Shown here: positions 1 through 6,059 of the stretch, in pieces
How positions within the stretch are numbered: the first letter of the stretch is position 1
Layout: every line of letters begins with the position of its first letter
Origin: Limiplasma sp964416065
GTDB lineage: Bacteria; Bacillota; Clostridia; Christensenellales; Aristaeellaceae
DNA length: 10,000 nucleotides
Reading direction: 5' to 3'
Assembly: GCA_964416065.1 (NCBI GenBank)
Contig: CAYQCL010000064.1
Span: 1 to 10,000 of the forward strand
Notes under the pieces: generated by a model
Told to the model about the DNA's origin: nothing
The model's input: only the letters and a program-made list of their open reading frames with translations
Database searches by the model: none
Made by a program: the position numbers and the translations under genes

Positions 1-283
1 AGAAAGGGCCTCAAAAACCATGCATTGGTCCTCAGAAAAAGGTCCCCAAAAGGTGGGCATTGGGCTCGGGTCCCGAAAATTCTTGCAAAAGAGCTCGCCT
101 GTTAGCTCTCCAGAAGGAGTGAAAAAGGTCTCCTGTTGCCGCCTCGATCCACAACAACATACGGTGCTGAAGGTGCTCACATTTTCGAGACCCTTTTGCT
201 CACATTTTTGTTTGACGAACACACGCGATTGTCTGCAGATGGTTTATCTCGCGGAAACTTTCACTTTCTTTTCTCCGCGCAAA
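1..283. other. Non-coding region upstream of hpf; no recognisable gene
   Basis: I find no recognisable gene here. Two reading frames stay open (20-313 and 136-336), but their products are rich in Cys, Ser, Phe and basic residues, match no family I know, and neither start has a good Shine-Dalgarno site. Composition looks more A/T-rich than in the coding regions. The visible structure is a hairpin with 6-bp arms at 90-95 and 104-109 (AGAGCT/AGCTCT), a short inverted repeat TCGGGTCCCGA at 66-76, and a 12-nt direct repeat annotated separately. It could hold the 3' end of something outside the window, an unrecognised RNA, or regulatory DNA for hpf. Confidence 0.5.
174..208. repeat. Direct repeat of a 12-mer, period 23 bp
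   Basis: TGCTCACATTTT occurs at 174-185 and again, identically, at 197-208, with start points 23 bp apart. That is roughly two helical turns, so a protein bound at both copies would sit on the same DNA face. The pair ends about 75 bp upstream of the proposed sigma-H -35 element of hpf. Tandem regulator sites are one reading; a chance or decayed duplication is the other. No protein known to bind this sequence comes to mind. Confidence 0.5.
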
Positions 284-311
284 GAAGGAATTCTGTTATT
301 AAACGTCGAAT
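284..311 (+). promoter_or_regulatory. Sigma-H-type promoter for hpf
   Basis: GAAGGAATT at 284-292 and GTCGAAT at 305-311, separated by 12 nt, match every specified position of the Bacillus sigma-H consensus RNAGGAWWW-N11-12-RNNGAAT. Transcription would start near 318, giving an hpf leader of about 147 nt. In Bacillus subtilis the hpf orthologue (yvyD) is known to be transcribed by sigma-H and sigma-B, so the site fits the expected biology. I saw no convincing sigma-A -35/-10 pair near it. Promoter activity is inferred from the sequence only. Confidence 0.65.
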
Positions 312-351
312 AGAAAAAACAAAAGAAACAGAATAATATGGAGGACAGGGA

Positions 352-468
352 ATGGTGGGTTCTCTTACCCAAGCTATTTTATGGAAGGGAGCGTGGTTCC
401 ATTGGCACACGCATCATCTTTTTCTCTTTCCGAGGCTGATTGAATCGAAAAAGGAGAACCGCATATGA
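352..468 (+). CDS. Putative 38-aa upstream ORF overlapping hpf
   Basis: A short frame starts at ATG 352 and is preceded by GGAGG at 340-344 with 7 nt spacing. It encodes 38 residues beginning MVGSLTQAILWK, with an aromatic and His-rich middle and a basic end. Its TGA stop (466-468) overlaps the hpf ATG (465-467) as ATGA, the classic arrangement for translational coupling. It would lie wholly inside the leader made from the sigma-H promoter. I do not recognise the peptide. A good ribosome site plus an ATGA junction is suggestive, but hpf also has its own AAGGAGAA site, so this could be a coincidental frame. Confidence 0.35.
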   Translation: MVGSLTQAILWKGAWFHWHTHHLFLFPRLIESKKENRI

Positions 469-1016
469 AGACGACGATTACCGCGAAAAATATGGTTGTA
501 ACCAACGGCATCAACGAGCGAGTGATGAAGAAGACCTCTAAGATGGAGCGCTACCTCAACCCCAACACCGAGATTTTTGTGCGCCTTACGCGTGAAAAGA
601 ATAACCGGCGTACCTGCGAGATCACGGTTCCCTTTGAGGGCGTGGTACTGCGTGCCGAGGCGTCCAACGACGACAACCTCTATGTGAGCATCGACCAGGC
701 GCTGGCCAAGCTGGAACGCCAGATTCACAAGCATCGCACCAAGCTGGGCAAGCGTCTGCGCGAGGATGCCTTCAGTCCGCGAGAGTTGGAATACGACGCG
801 GATACGGCGGAGACGGTGGATGAGGACGAACGTATGCCTAAGGTGGTGCGTCACAAGAACTTCCCTGTTCGCCCGATGAGCGTGGAGGATGCGATTTTGC
901 AGATGGAGCTGTTAGGGCATAGCTTCTTCGTGTTTGTGAATGTGGAGACGGATCGTACCAATGTGCTCTATTTGCGCAAAGATGGCGATCTCGGTCTGAT
1001 GGAGCCGGAGGCATAG
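465..1016 (+). CDS. hpf: Ribosome hibernation promoting factor, long form
   Basis: This is the 183-residue long-form HPF (RaiA/YvyD family), a cytosolic protein that binds the 30S subunit in the mRNA/tRNA channel and joins 70S ribosomes into inactive 100S dimers in stationary phase. The N-terminal S30AE domain spans about residues 1-105. A charged linker follows, and then the C-terminal dimerisation domain, about 125-183, recognisable from VVRHKNFPVRPMSVEDA and the run through LGHSFFVFVN. The presence of both domains separates the long form from the short HPF of gammaproteobacteria. ATG 465 has AAGGAGAA at 451-458 as ribosome site. It appears to be a monocistronic unit, with a sigma-H-type promoter upstream and an intrinsic terminator downstream. 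The identification is secure. Confidence 0.97.
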   Translation: MKTTITAKNMVVTNGINERVMKKTSKMERYLNPNTEIFVRLTREKNNRRTCEITVPFEGVVLRAEASNDDNLYVSIDQALAKLERQIHKHRTKLGKRLREDAFSPRELEYDADTAETVDEDERMPKVVRHKNFPVRPMSVEDAILQMELLGHSFFVFVNVETDRTNVLYLRKDGDLGLMEPEA

Positions 1017-1084
1017 AACGCGGTGGATCGTTAAAAGCAACAAAGCGATAGGGCCTGTTGCTCAAACTGAATAAATAGCGCAGG

Positions 1085-1122
1085 AAATCCGCTTCCAAGC
1101 AACGCTTGAGAGCGGATTTTTT
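1085..1122 (+). terminator. Rho-independent terminator of hpf
   Basis: AAATCCGCT (1085-1093) pairs with AGCGGATTT (1111-1119). The stem continues inside as CAAGC (1096-1100) with GCTTG (1104-1108) around a 3-nt loop. A T-run (1117-1122) closes it. It lies about 70 nt after the hpf stop and before the amidohydrolase promoter. Confidence 0.88.
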
Positions 1123-1221
1123 GCATGATTTTTGTTGAAAGATTTTCTCTGCCCCTTCAGATCGAGCCTCACAGATACGCGCGCGGCCATTTGGCCACGC
1201 CGCCACATCTGCGCTTTTCTC

Positions 1222-1250
1222 TTGCCAACAGACCGCAGACGGTTTATTAT
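1222..1250 (+). promoter_or_regulatory. Sigma-A promoter of the M20 amidohydrolase
   Basis: TTGCCA at 1222-1227 and TATTAT at 1245-1250 are separated by 17 bp, a good housekeeping promoter. The expected start is near 1257, only about 9 nt before ATG 1266 and 15 nt before ATG 1272, so the transcript would have an extremely short leader. This also argues against translation starting further upstream in the same open frame, which begins inside the hpf terminator. Confidence 0.7.
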
Positions 1251-1265
1251 AGGGGAGAAAGGAAG

Positions 1266-2345
1266 ATGAATATGGACTCTTCACTCGCGGCGGCGCTCCG
1301 GCAGGAGCTCCATCAGATCCCTGAGCCCTCGGGAAGGGAAGGAAAAACGAAGGAAAAGCTAATTACTTTTTTCAAAAAGCATACCTCTTTGGAAATTTGC
1401 GATATGGGTGGCTGGTTTTACGCCGCTCATCGCGAGGATGAGCATTTTCACGGCGTAATGGTGCGCGCGGATATGGACGCGGTGAGCGGCGAGGGCGGGG
1501 CCGTCTATCATGGCTGCGGCCATGATGGGCACTGCGCGAATCTGGCCGCGCTCGCCCTTCGGTGCGAGGGACGCAGACTGGGTAAAAACGTCTTTTTCCT
1601 TTTTCAGCCCGCCGAGGAAACGGGGGAGGGGGCGAAGCGGTGCTTAACACTCTTTGAAAGGGAGCGTGTGGATGAGGTCTATGGCCTCCACAACCTGCCT
1701 GGCTTCGCAAGAGGAAGCGTTTTGGTCAGGCCAGGGACGTTTGCCTGCGCCTCCAAGGGGCTGTCCCTTTCCTTCTTGGGACAGCAGAGCCATGCCGCCT
1801 ATCCCGAGACGGGGCGCAACCCCGCGGCCGCGATCGCACGTCTGATCGATGAGCTTCCTGTGATGACGACATCCCATGAAGAGGGCATGGTCATGGCGAC
1901 CATTGTGTATGTACGCGTGGGAGAGCGTGCTTTCGGCGTATCGGCAGGCGAGGGAGAGGCTGCGTTTACACTTCGGGCGGAAAGACTGGAGGCGCTGGAC
2001 CGGCTGCAAAGGCGCATCATCGAACGGGCGGAGGCACTTTGCGCGGCCTACGGTCTTACGCTTCGCGCGGCCGAGCAGGACGTCTTTCCCGATACCTGCT
2101 GCCGTTTCGAGGAGGTGGAGGCGTTTAAAAAGCGGGCGCTTGATAGGGGATTGATTGTAGAAACGCTTAAGGAGCCGATGCGCTGGAGCGAGGATTTCGG
2201 ATGGTATTTGAAGAAAAAGAAAGGCGTGTTCTTCGGACTGGGAATCGGACGGACGCATGCCGCGCTGCATACCCCTGCCTATGAATACGACGACGGGCTG
2301 ATTGAAACGGCGGCAGAGGCGCTGATGGCTGCGATCGGGGCATGA
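1266..2345 (+). CDS. M20-family metal-dependent amidohydrolase/peptidase
   Basis: A 359-residue zinc- or manganese-dependent amidohydrolase of the M20D type (IAA-amino acid, hippurate and N-acyl-diaminopimelate hydrolases), which releases amino acids from N-acyl conjugates. Family landmarks, numbered from ATG 1266: RADMDAV near 67-73, HGCGHDGH with ligands C84 and H86, PAEE 115-118 (E117 as likely catalytic base, E118 as ligand), GLHNLPG with H142, the lid-domain SHAAYPETGRNP at 175-186, SEDFG 308-312, and LHTPAYEYDD with ligand H335. The set looks complete and the length is near normal. No signal peptide is visible, so it should be cytosolic. The frame is open back to 1125, but that extension overlaps the hpf terminator and is not conserved-looking. 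ATG 1272 is an equally possible start, given the promoter position and the AAAGGA at 1258-1263. The substrate cannot be told from sequence. Confidence 0.9.
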   Translation: MNMDSSLAAALRQELHQIPEPSGREGKTKEKLITFFKKHTSLEICDMGGWFYAAHREDEHFHGVMVRADMDAVSGEGGAVYHGCGHDGHCANLAALALRCEGRRLGKNVFFLFQPAEETGEGAKRCLTLFERERVDEVYGLHNLPGFARGSVLVRPGTFACASKGLSLSFLGQQSHAAYPETGRNPAAAIARLIDELPVMTTSHEEGMVMATIVYVRVGERAFGVSAGEGEAAFTLRAERLEALDRLQRRIIERAEALCAAYGLTLRAAEQDVFPDTCCRFEEVEAFKKRALDRGLIVETLKEPMRWSEDFGWYLKKKKGVFFGLGIGRTHAALHTPAYEYDDGLIETAAEALMAAIGA

Positions 2346-2384
2346 AACCTTTGCTGAAAGCGTCAGAGAATCGCGAAAAAGGGC

Positions 2385-2413
2385 TTGACAAAAAAAAACG
2401 CCCATCATATAAT
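2385..2413 (+). promoter_or_regulatory. Perfect consensus sigma-A promoter P1 of rpmF
   Basis: TTGACA (2385-2390), 17 bp, then TATAAT (2408-2413): an exact match to the sigma-70/A consensus in both boxes and spacing. The A-tract just after the -35 box may bend the DNA. The start is expected near 2420, leaving a leader of about 200 nt before rpmF. Very strong transcription fits a ribosomal protein gene. Confidence 0.93.
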
Positions 2414-2419
2414 ACAAAT

Positions 2420-2620
2420 TGGTCACGCTATAAGGTGTAAAGCACCTTGCAGCGTTGCGAAAGGCAAATTGATTGCTATAATGGCCGGGACATTGCGCAA
2501 AGCGATCGCACATCCTGCACGTTTGCTACATTTCTCCCGGGAAAGCAGGTTCGCTCCATGCGAACGATTTGTTCAGAGCCGCTTCGTCGGCTTTGGGCGA
2601 CAAAATGAGGAGGTGTAACT
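2420..2620 (+). promoter_or_regulatory. Structured leader of rpmF mRNA
   Basis: About 200 nt lie between the P1 start and the rpmF ATG with no credible gene. Several hairpins can be drawn. ACGCT/AGCGT (2425-2429 with 2451-2455) encloses AAGGTG/CACCTT (2432-2437 with 2443-2448). GTTCGC/GCGAAC (2549-2554 with 2560-2565) comes next, then a stem at 2575-2581 with 2588-2594 capped by CTTCGT. The last hairpin has no T-run, so it is not a terminator, and it ends about 14 nt before the Shine-Dalgarno AGGAGGTG (2608-2615). Long leaders of ribosomal protein genes often carry binding sites for autoregulation; that role is a guess here. I do not recognise it as a known leader family. Confidence 0.5.
2455..2482 (+). 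promoter_or_regulatory. Candidate second promoter P2 of rpmF
   Basis: TATAAT at 2477-2482 is preceded by TGC at 2474-2476, making a full extended -10 element. A partial -35, TTGCGA (2455-2460), lies 16 bp upstream. The start would be near 2489, giving a leader about 70 nt shorter that lacks the first hairpin of the P1 transcript. Tandem promoters are common for ribosomal protein genes. The -35 matches only 4 of 6 bases. Confidence 0.5.
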
Positions 2621-2812
2621 ATGGCTGTTCCCAAGGGTAAAGTGTCCAAGGCTCGTGGCCGTTCGCGCCGCGCCAACTGGAAGCTCAGCCTGCCCGGTAT
2701 CGTCGAGTGCCCGCAGTGCCATGAAAAGAAGCTGTCCCATCGCGTGTGCAAGCATTGCGGTTACTACAACGGCGTTCAGGTCATTGATATGACTGAGAAG
2801 GAGAATGCGTAA
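2621..2812 (+). CDS. rpmF: 50S ribosomal protein L32, zinc-binding type
   Basis: This 63-residue protein is L32 of the large ribosomal subunit. It begins MAVPKGKVSKARGRSRR, the typical basic N-terminus, followed by SLPGIVECPQC and CKHCGYYNG. The two CxxC pairs form a zinc ribbon, so this is the zinc-containing (C+) form. The ribosome site AGGAGGTG at 2608-2615 is nearly fully complementary to the 16S 3' end. In many Bacillota the DUF177 gene yceD lies directly upstream of rpmF; here there is none, only the long leader. Downstream, the stop codon forms the first bases of a hairpin that precedes the valine T-box. Confidence 0.97.
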   Translation: MAVPKGKVSKARGRSRRANWKLSLPGIVECPQCHEKKLSHRVCKHCGYYNGVQVIDMTEKENA

Positions 2813-2841
2813 GCGGCCTCCTCCATACTGTAAGGCCGCTT
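2811..2841 (+). terminator. GC-rich hairpin at the rpmF stop, lacking a T-run
   Basis: AAGCGGCCT (2811-2819) pairs perfectly with AGGCCGCTT (2833-2841) across a 13-nt loop, and the 5' arm starts within the TAA stop codon. No T-run follows, so this may be a weak terminator, a 3'-end stabiliser or a processing site rather than a full stop. The 3' arm can also pair with GCGGCCTT at 2852-2859, giving two mutually exclusive hairpins. Confidence 0.45.
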
Positions 2842-2861
2842 GAGGATTCGGGCGGCCTTGT

Positions 2862-3103
2862 GGTCTTTCGCCCAAAGAACAAGAGGAGTACGCGCGGGTA
2901 TCGCCGCAGAGAGAACCGCTCATCGGCTGAAAGGCGGTTTGGAGGGATATTCGGTGGAAGGTCGCTTGGGAGGGCGCGGGGTGAACGGCTTGACCATAGC
3001 CCCGCCGTGTGCGCGCGTTACAGCGCAAAGAGGCGGCGTTATTGCCGCAAAATAAGGTGGTACCACGGAGCTGTTCCGTCCTTTGGACGCGGACAGCTTT
3101 TTC
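2862..3103 (+). ncRNA. Valine T-box riboswitch controlling the valS operon
   Basis: This is a tRNA-sensing leader. The core AGGTGGTACCACGG at 3055-3068 is the T-box. Its UGGU (3058-3061) would pair with the uncharged ACCA end of a tRNA with A73, as in tRNA-Val. Stem I starts around AAGAGGAGTA (2881-2890) and has a distal hairpin AACCGC/GCGGTT near 2914-2939. The specifier loop reads GGAAG-GTC-G; GTC (2961-2963) is a valine codon and is followed by the expected purine. A Stem III hairpin has arms GCGGC 3033-3037 and GCCGC 3044-3048. The terminator pairs 3069-3081 with 3085-3098, with a bulge and a T-run at 3098-3102. The antiterminator would use AAGG (3054-3057) and ACGG (3065-3068) with CCTT (3080-3083) and CCGT (3076-3079). 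With uncharged tRNA-Val bound, transcription continues into orf-valS. Exact outer boundaries are approximate. Confidence 0.92.
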
Positions 3104-3129
3104 ATTGGTTCTGAATGCGAGGGGAAGTG

Positions 3130-3339
3130 ATGCGCATGGATTGGCAGAAGGTATTGTCTAGGCTGAGCATCCCAGGCCTAATCCTGTTGGTTGCGGGCGT
3201 TGTCATGGGCTCGCAGGCCGTAAGGCTGTGCGGACTGGCAGGGCTCAGGGAACGCGCTGTCCTGTGGCTCAGACTCATCGGGCTTGCATTGGCACTTCTG
3301 GGCGCGGCAATCCTATTGGATTTTATCCCCGGACTGTGA
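3130..3339 (+). CDS. Small two-helix membrane protein, unknown function
   Basis: A 69-residue protein with two hydrophobic segments, about residues 14-32 (IPGLILLVAGVVMGSQAV) and 44-64 (LRLIGLALALLGAAILLDF), joined by a short loop containing Cys and Arg, so probably a hairpin in the cytoplasmic membrane. ATG 3130 is chosen because GAGGGGA at 3119-3125 precedes it; the frame is open to ATG 3115, and ATG 3136 is also possible. It sits directly after the T-box terminator and 27 nt before valS, so it should be induced by valine starvation along with valS. I recognise no family. The hydrophobic pattern, the ribosome site and the tight packing argue for a real gene. Whether it relates to valine physiology is unknown. 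Confidence 0.7.
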   Translation: MRMDWQKVLSRLSIPGLILLVAGVVMGSQAVRLCGLAGLRERAVLWLRLIGLALALLGAAILLDFIPGL

Positions 3340-3366
3340 AAACGACAGGCATAGGAGGAACGACGA

Positions 3367-6003
3367 ATGGAATTTGAAATGGAAAAGGTCTATAATCCGC
3401 AGGCAATCGAGGACAAGCTATATAAGATGTGGGAGGAAAGTGGCGCGTTTGTGGCGCGTCGCGAGGAAGGGAAGAAGCCGTTTACCATCGTAATGCCGCC
3501 GCCCAACATCACCGGTCAGCTCCATATGGGGCATGCCATGGACTGCCTGCTTCAGGACGCGCCCATCCGATATCACCGCATGAAGGGCGATCCCACCCTG
3601 TGGCTTCCGGGCACCGATCACGCTTCCATCGCCACCGAGGTCAAGGTGGTGGAGCAGCTGGCCAAGGAGGGACTCACCAAGGAGATGCTTGGCCGTGAGG
3701 GCTTTTTGGAGCGCGCGTGGGCATGGAAGAAAGAATATGGCGGACGCATCAACCGTCAGCAGCGTCGCCTGGGCGCGAGCTGCGATTGGAGCCGCGAACG
3801 TTTTACCATGGACGAGGGCTGCAACGAGGCTGTACGTGAGGTGTTCGTGCGCCTGTATGAAAAGGGGCTTATTTATCGCGGAAACCGCATCATCAACTGG
3901 TGTCCGGTCTGCAAGACGGCTCTTTCCGATGCCGAGGTGGAGTACGAGGAGCAGGCGAGCCATCTCTGGCACATCCGTTATCCTGTCGAGGACGGCGGCG
4001 AGGGGGTCGTGGTCGCGACAACGCGTCCGGAGACGATGCTGGGCGATACCGGCGTGGCGGTCAACCCCAACGATGAGCGCTACACAAGCCTTGTGGGCAA
4101 AAAGGTCATTTTGCCGATCATGAACAAGGCGATTCCCGTTGTGGCGGACGACTACGTGGACATGGAGTTTGGAACAGGCGCCGTGAAGATGACACCTGCG
4201 CACGATCCCAACGACTTTGAGGTGGGCAAGCGTCACAACCTCGAGGTGATCCGCGTGACAAACGACGATGGCACGATGAACGCAAACGCGGGCCGTTTCG
4301 AGGGCATGACCACCATGGAGTGCCGCAAGGCCGTGGTGGAGCAGCTCGAAAAGGAAGGCTATCTCGTCAAGATCGAGGACTATACCCATAACGTGGGTAC
4401 CTGCTACCGCTGTCATCAGACTGTCGATCCAGTGACGAGCACGCAATGGTTTGTAAGGATGGAGCCGTTGGCCAAGCCTGCCATTGAGGCCGTTCGCAGC
4501 GGGAAGACGAGGTTTGTCCCCGAACGCTTCTCCAAGACCTATTTCAATTGGATGGAGAATATCCGCGACTGGTGCATCAGCCGCCAGCTGTGGTGGGGTC
4601 ACCGTATCCCCGCGTGGTACTGCGACGAGTGCGGGGAGGTTATTGTGGCAAAGGAAGAGCCTTCAGTCTGCCCCAAGTGCGGCTCCAAGCATCTGCATCA
4701 GGACGAGGACGTCCTGGACACATGGTTCTCATCCGCCCTGTGGCCCTTCTCCACGCTGGGCTGGCCGCGTGAAACGGAGGATTTGAAATATTTCTACCCG
4801 ACCAACATGCTGGTGACGGGCTATGACATCATTTTCTTCTGGGTGGCCCGCATGATTTTCTCCGGTATCGAGCAGATGGGACAGCCGCCGTTTGATACCG
4901 TGCTGATTCATGGCCTAGTGCGCGACGCGCAGGGCCGTAAGATGTCCAAGAGCCTTGGCAACGGCGTCGACCCCCTCGAAATCATCGACAAGTACGGCGC
5001 GGACGCGCTGCGATTCTCTCTCGCCATGGGCGTCAGCCCCGGAAATGATACCCGTTATTCCGATGAAAAGGTGGAAAGCGCCCGCAACTTTGCCAACAAG
5101 GTCTGGAACGCCTCCCGCTTCGTGCTCATGAATACCCAGAGCCGAGAGCGCGTTGATGAAAGCAAGCTCCTTCTGCCAGATAAGTGGATTCTGAGCCGTC
5201 TGAACGAGGCCATCGCCGAGGTGAGCACGCACATGGAGGACGGCGATTTTGGCATAGCGGCCAATAAGATCTACGATTTCGCGTGGAGCGAGTTCTGCGA
5301 TTGGTATATCGAGCTTTCAAAGGGACGTCTGATGGGCGAGGACGAGGAGCAGAAGCGCAATGTGCGCGGTGTGCTTCTCTACGTGCTGGAGGGACTGCTC
5401 AAGCTCCTGCACCCCTTCATGCCCTTCCTGACCGAGGAGGTCTATCAGCATTTGCCCGAGCACGACGGCATGCTGATTTTGGCGAAGTGGCCCGAGGCAA
5501 GGCCCGAGTACGCTTTTGAAAGCGAATCGCGCCAGATGGAAGGATTGATGGAGATCATCCGTTCCATCCGCAATCTGCGCGCGGAGATGAATGTGCAGGC
5601 GGGCAGACGTACACACGTCACGCTTGTCCCCGAAAAGGGCTGGGAGGACATGCTTGCCATGGCCGAGCCGTATTTGCAGCGCCTTGCTTTTGCGGGTGAC
5701 GTCGCGATCGGCGGCAAGGATGCGCTTGCGGGTGAGAAGGTGGTCAGCGCGGTGTGCGCCGCCGGCGAGATTCGTATTCCGTTGGGCGATTTGGTGGACA
5801 TCTCCAAGGAGATTGCCCGTCTGGAAAAGGAGAAAAAGAACGTCGAAAACGAGATCGCGCGCACAAACGGCAAGCTTGGCAATGAGGGCTTCCTCTCCAA
5901 AGCGCCGACGCAGCTGGTGGAGGCGGAGCGAGAAAAGCTGAAGACAAACGAAAGCAAACTGGAAGTGCTCAGCGCGCGTATCGCGGAGCTGAAGCAGGCC
6001 TAA
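3367..6003 (+). CDS. valS: Valyl-tRNA synthetase
   Basis: An 878-residue class Ia synthetase that charges tRNA-Val with valine. The Rossmann-fold signature PPPNITGQLHMGHA carries the HIGH motif as HMGH (53-56), and KMSKS is intact at 525-529. The inserted CP1 editing domain, which clears mischarged threonine, is marked by TTRPETMLGD from 218. CDEC (419-422) and CPKC (435-438) make a zinc knuckle. The anticodon-binding helical region follows KMSKS, and the C-terminus from about 811 is the Glu/Lys-rich coiled coil typical of ValRS that contacts the tRNA elbow. The length is standard for bacteria. ATG 3367 follows AGGAGG (3353-3358). It lies downstream of a valine T-box, so expression should rise when tRNA-Val is uncharged. 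The identification is secure. Confidence 0.98.
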   Translation: MEFEMEKVYNPQAIEDKLYKMWEESGAFVARREEGKKPFTIVMPPPNITGQLHMGHAMDCLLQDAPIRYHRMKGDPTLWLPGTDHASIATEVKVVEQLAKEGLTKEMLGREGFLERAWAWKKEYGGRINRQQRRLGASCDWSRERFTMDEGCNEAVREVFVRLYEKGLIYRGNRIINWCPVCKTALSDAEVEYEEQASHLWHIRYPVEDGGEGVVVATTRPETMLGDTGVAVNPNDERYTSLVGKKVILPIMNKAIPVVADDYVDMEFGTGAVKMTPAHDPNDFEVGKRHNLEVIRVTNDDGTMNANAGRFEGMTTMECRKAVVEQLEKEGYLVKIEDYTHNVGTCYRCHQTVDPVTSTQWFVRMEPLAKPAIEAVRSGKTRFVPERFSKTYFNWMENIRDWCISRQLWWGHRIPAWYCDECGEVIVAKEEPSVCPKCGSKHLHQDEDVLDTWFSSALWPFSTLGWPRETEDLKYFYPTNMLVTGYDIIFFWVARMIFSGIEQMGQPPFDTVLIHGLVRDAQGRKMSKSLGNGVDPLEIIDKYGADALRFSLAMGVSPGNDTRYSDEKVESARNFANKVWNASRFVLMNTQSRERVDESKLLLPDKWILSRLNEAIAEVSTHMEDGDFGIAANKIYDFAWSEFCDWYIELSKGRLMGEDEEQKRNVRGVLLYVLEGLLKLLHPFMPFLTEEVYQHLPEHDGMLILAKWPEARPEYAFESESRQMEGLMEIIRSIRNLRAEMNVQAGRRTHVTLVPEKGWEDMLAMAEPYLQRLAFAGDVAIGGKDALAGEKVVSAVCAAGEIRIPLGDLVDISKEIARLEKEKKNVENEIARTNGKLGNEGFLSKAPTQLVEAEREKLKTNESKLEVLSARIAELKQA

Positions 6004-6011
6004 GAAACGTC

Positions 6012-6041
6012 GGGGAGACGGCGGCAACCGCCGGACTCCCC
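6012..6041 (+). other. Strong hairpin between valS and rsmH
   Basis: GGGGAG (6012-6017) pairs with CTCCCC (6036-6041), and inside it CGGCGG (6019-6024) pairs with CCGCCG (6028-6033) around a CAA loop. These 12 pairs with a small internal loop form a very stable GC-rich stem. No T-run follows, so full termination is unlikely. It may act as a processing or stability element that separates valS and rsmH expression levels. Confidence 0.5.
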
Positions 6042-6059
6042 TGCGCCGTCGGAGGGAAT

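Noticed and set aside
213..219. TGACGAA, matching the Spo0A box TGNCGAA
   Set aside because: A 7-mer with a degenerate position is expected by chance often; attractive beside a sigma-H promoter but not enough to annotate.
20..336. Two open frames (97 and 66 aa) upstream of hpf
   Set aside because: No recognisable protein features and no good ribosome sites; they overlap each other and the sigma-H promoter and direct repeats.
1125..1265. 47-codon N-terminal extension of the amidohydrolase
   Set aside because: It begins inside the hpf terminator, lacks a ribosome site, lies upstream of the predicted transcription start, and the family homology begins after ATG 1266.
2385..2618. 77-aa frame across the rpmF leader
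   Set aside because: It starts on the promoter itself and runs through hairpins; composition is not protein-like.
2961..2963. Reading the T-box specifier as GGT (Gly, 2960-2962) instead of GTC (Val)
   Set aside because: GTC is followed by the usual purine, the discriminator UGGU fits A73 (bacterial tRNA-Gly normally has U73), and valS is downstream.
2840..3114. Arg-rich frames of 71-84 aa between rpmF and the small membrane protein
   Set aside because: This segment is fully explained by the T-box riboswitch; the Arg/Gly-rich products reflect GC-rich RNA stems.
3418..4602. 394-codon open frame on the - strand opposite valS
   Set aside because: It is antisense to an intact, fully motif-bearing valS; its product is a His/Leu/Ala-rich string with no domain, as expected from the complement of GC-biased codons.
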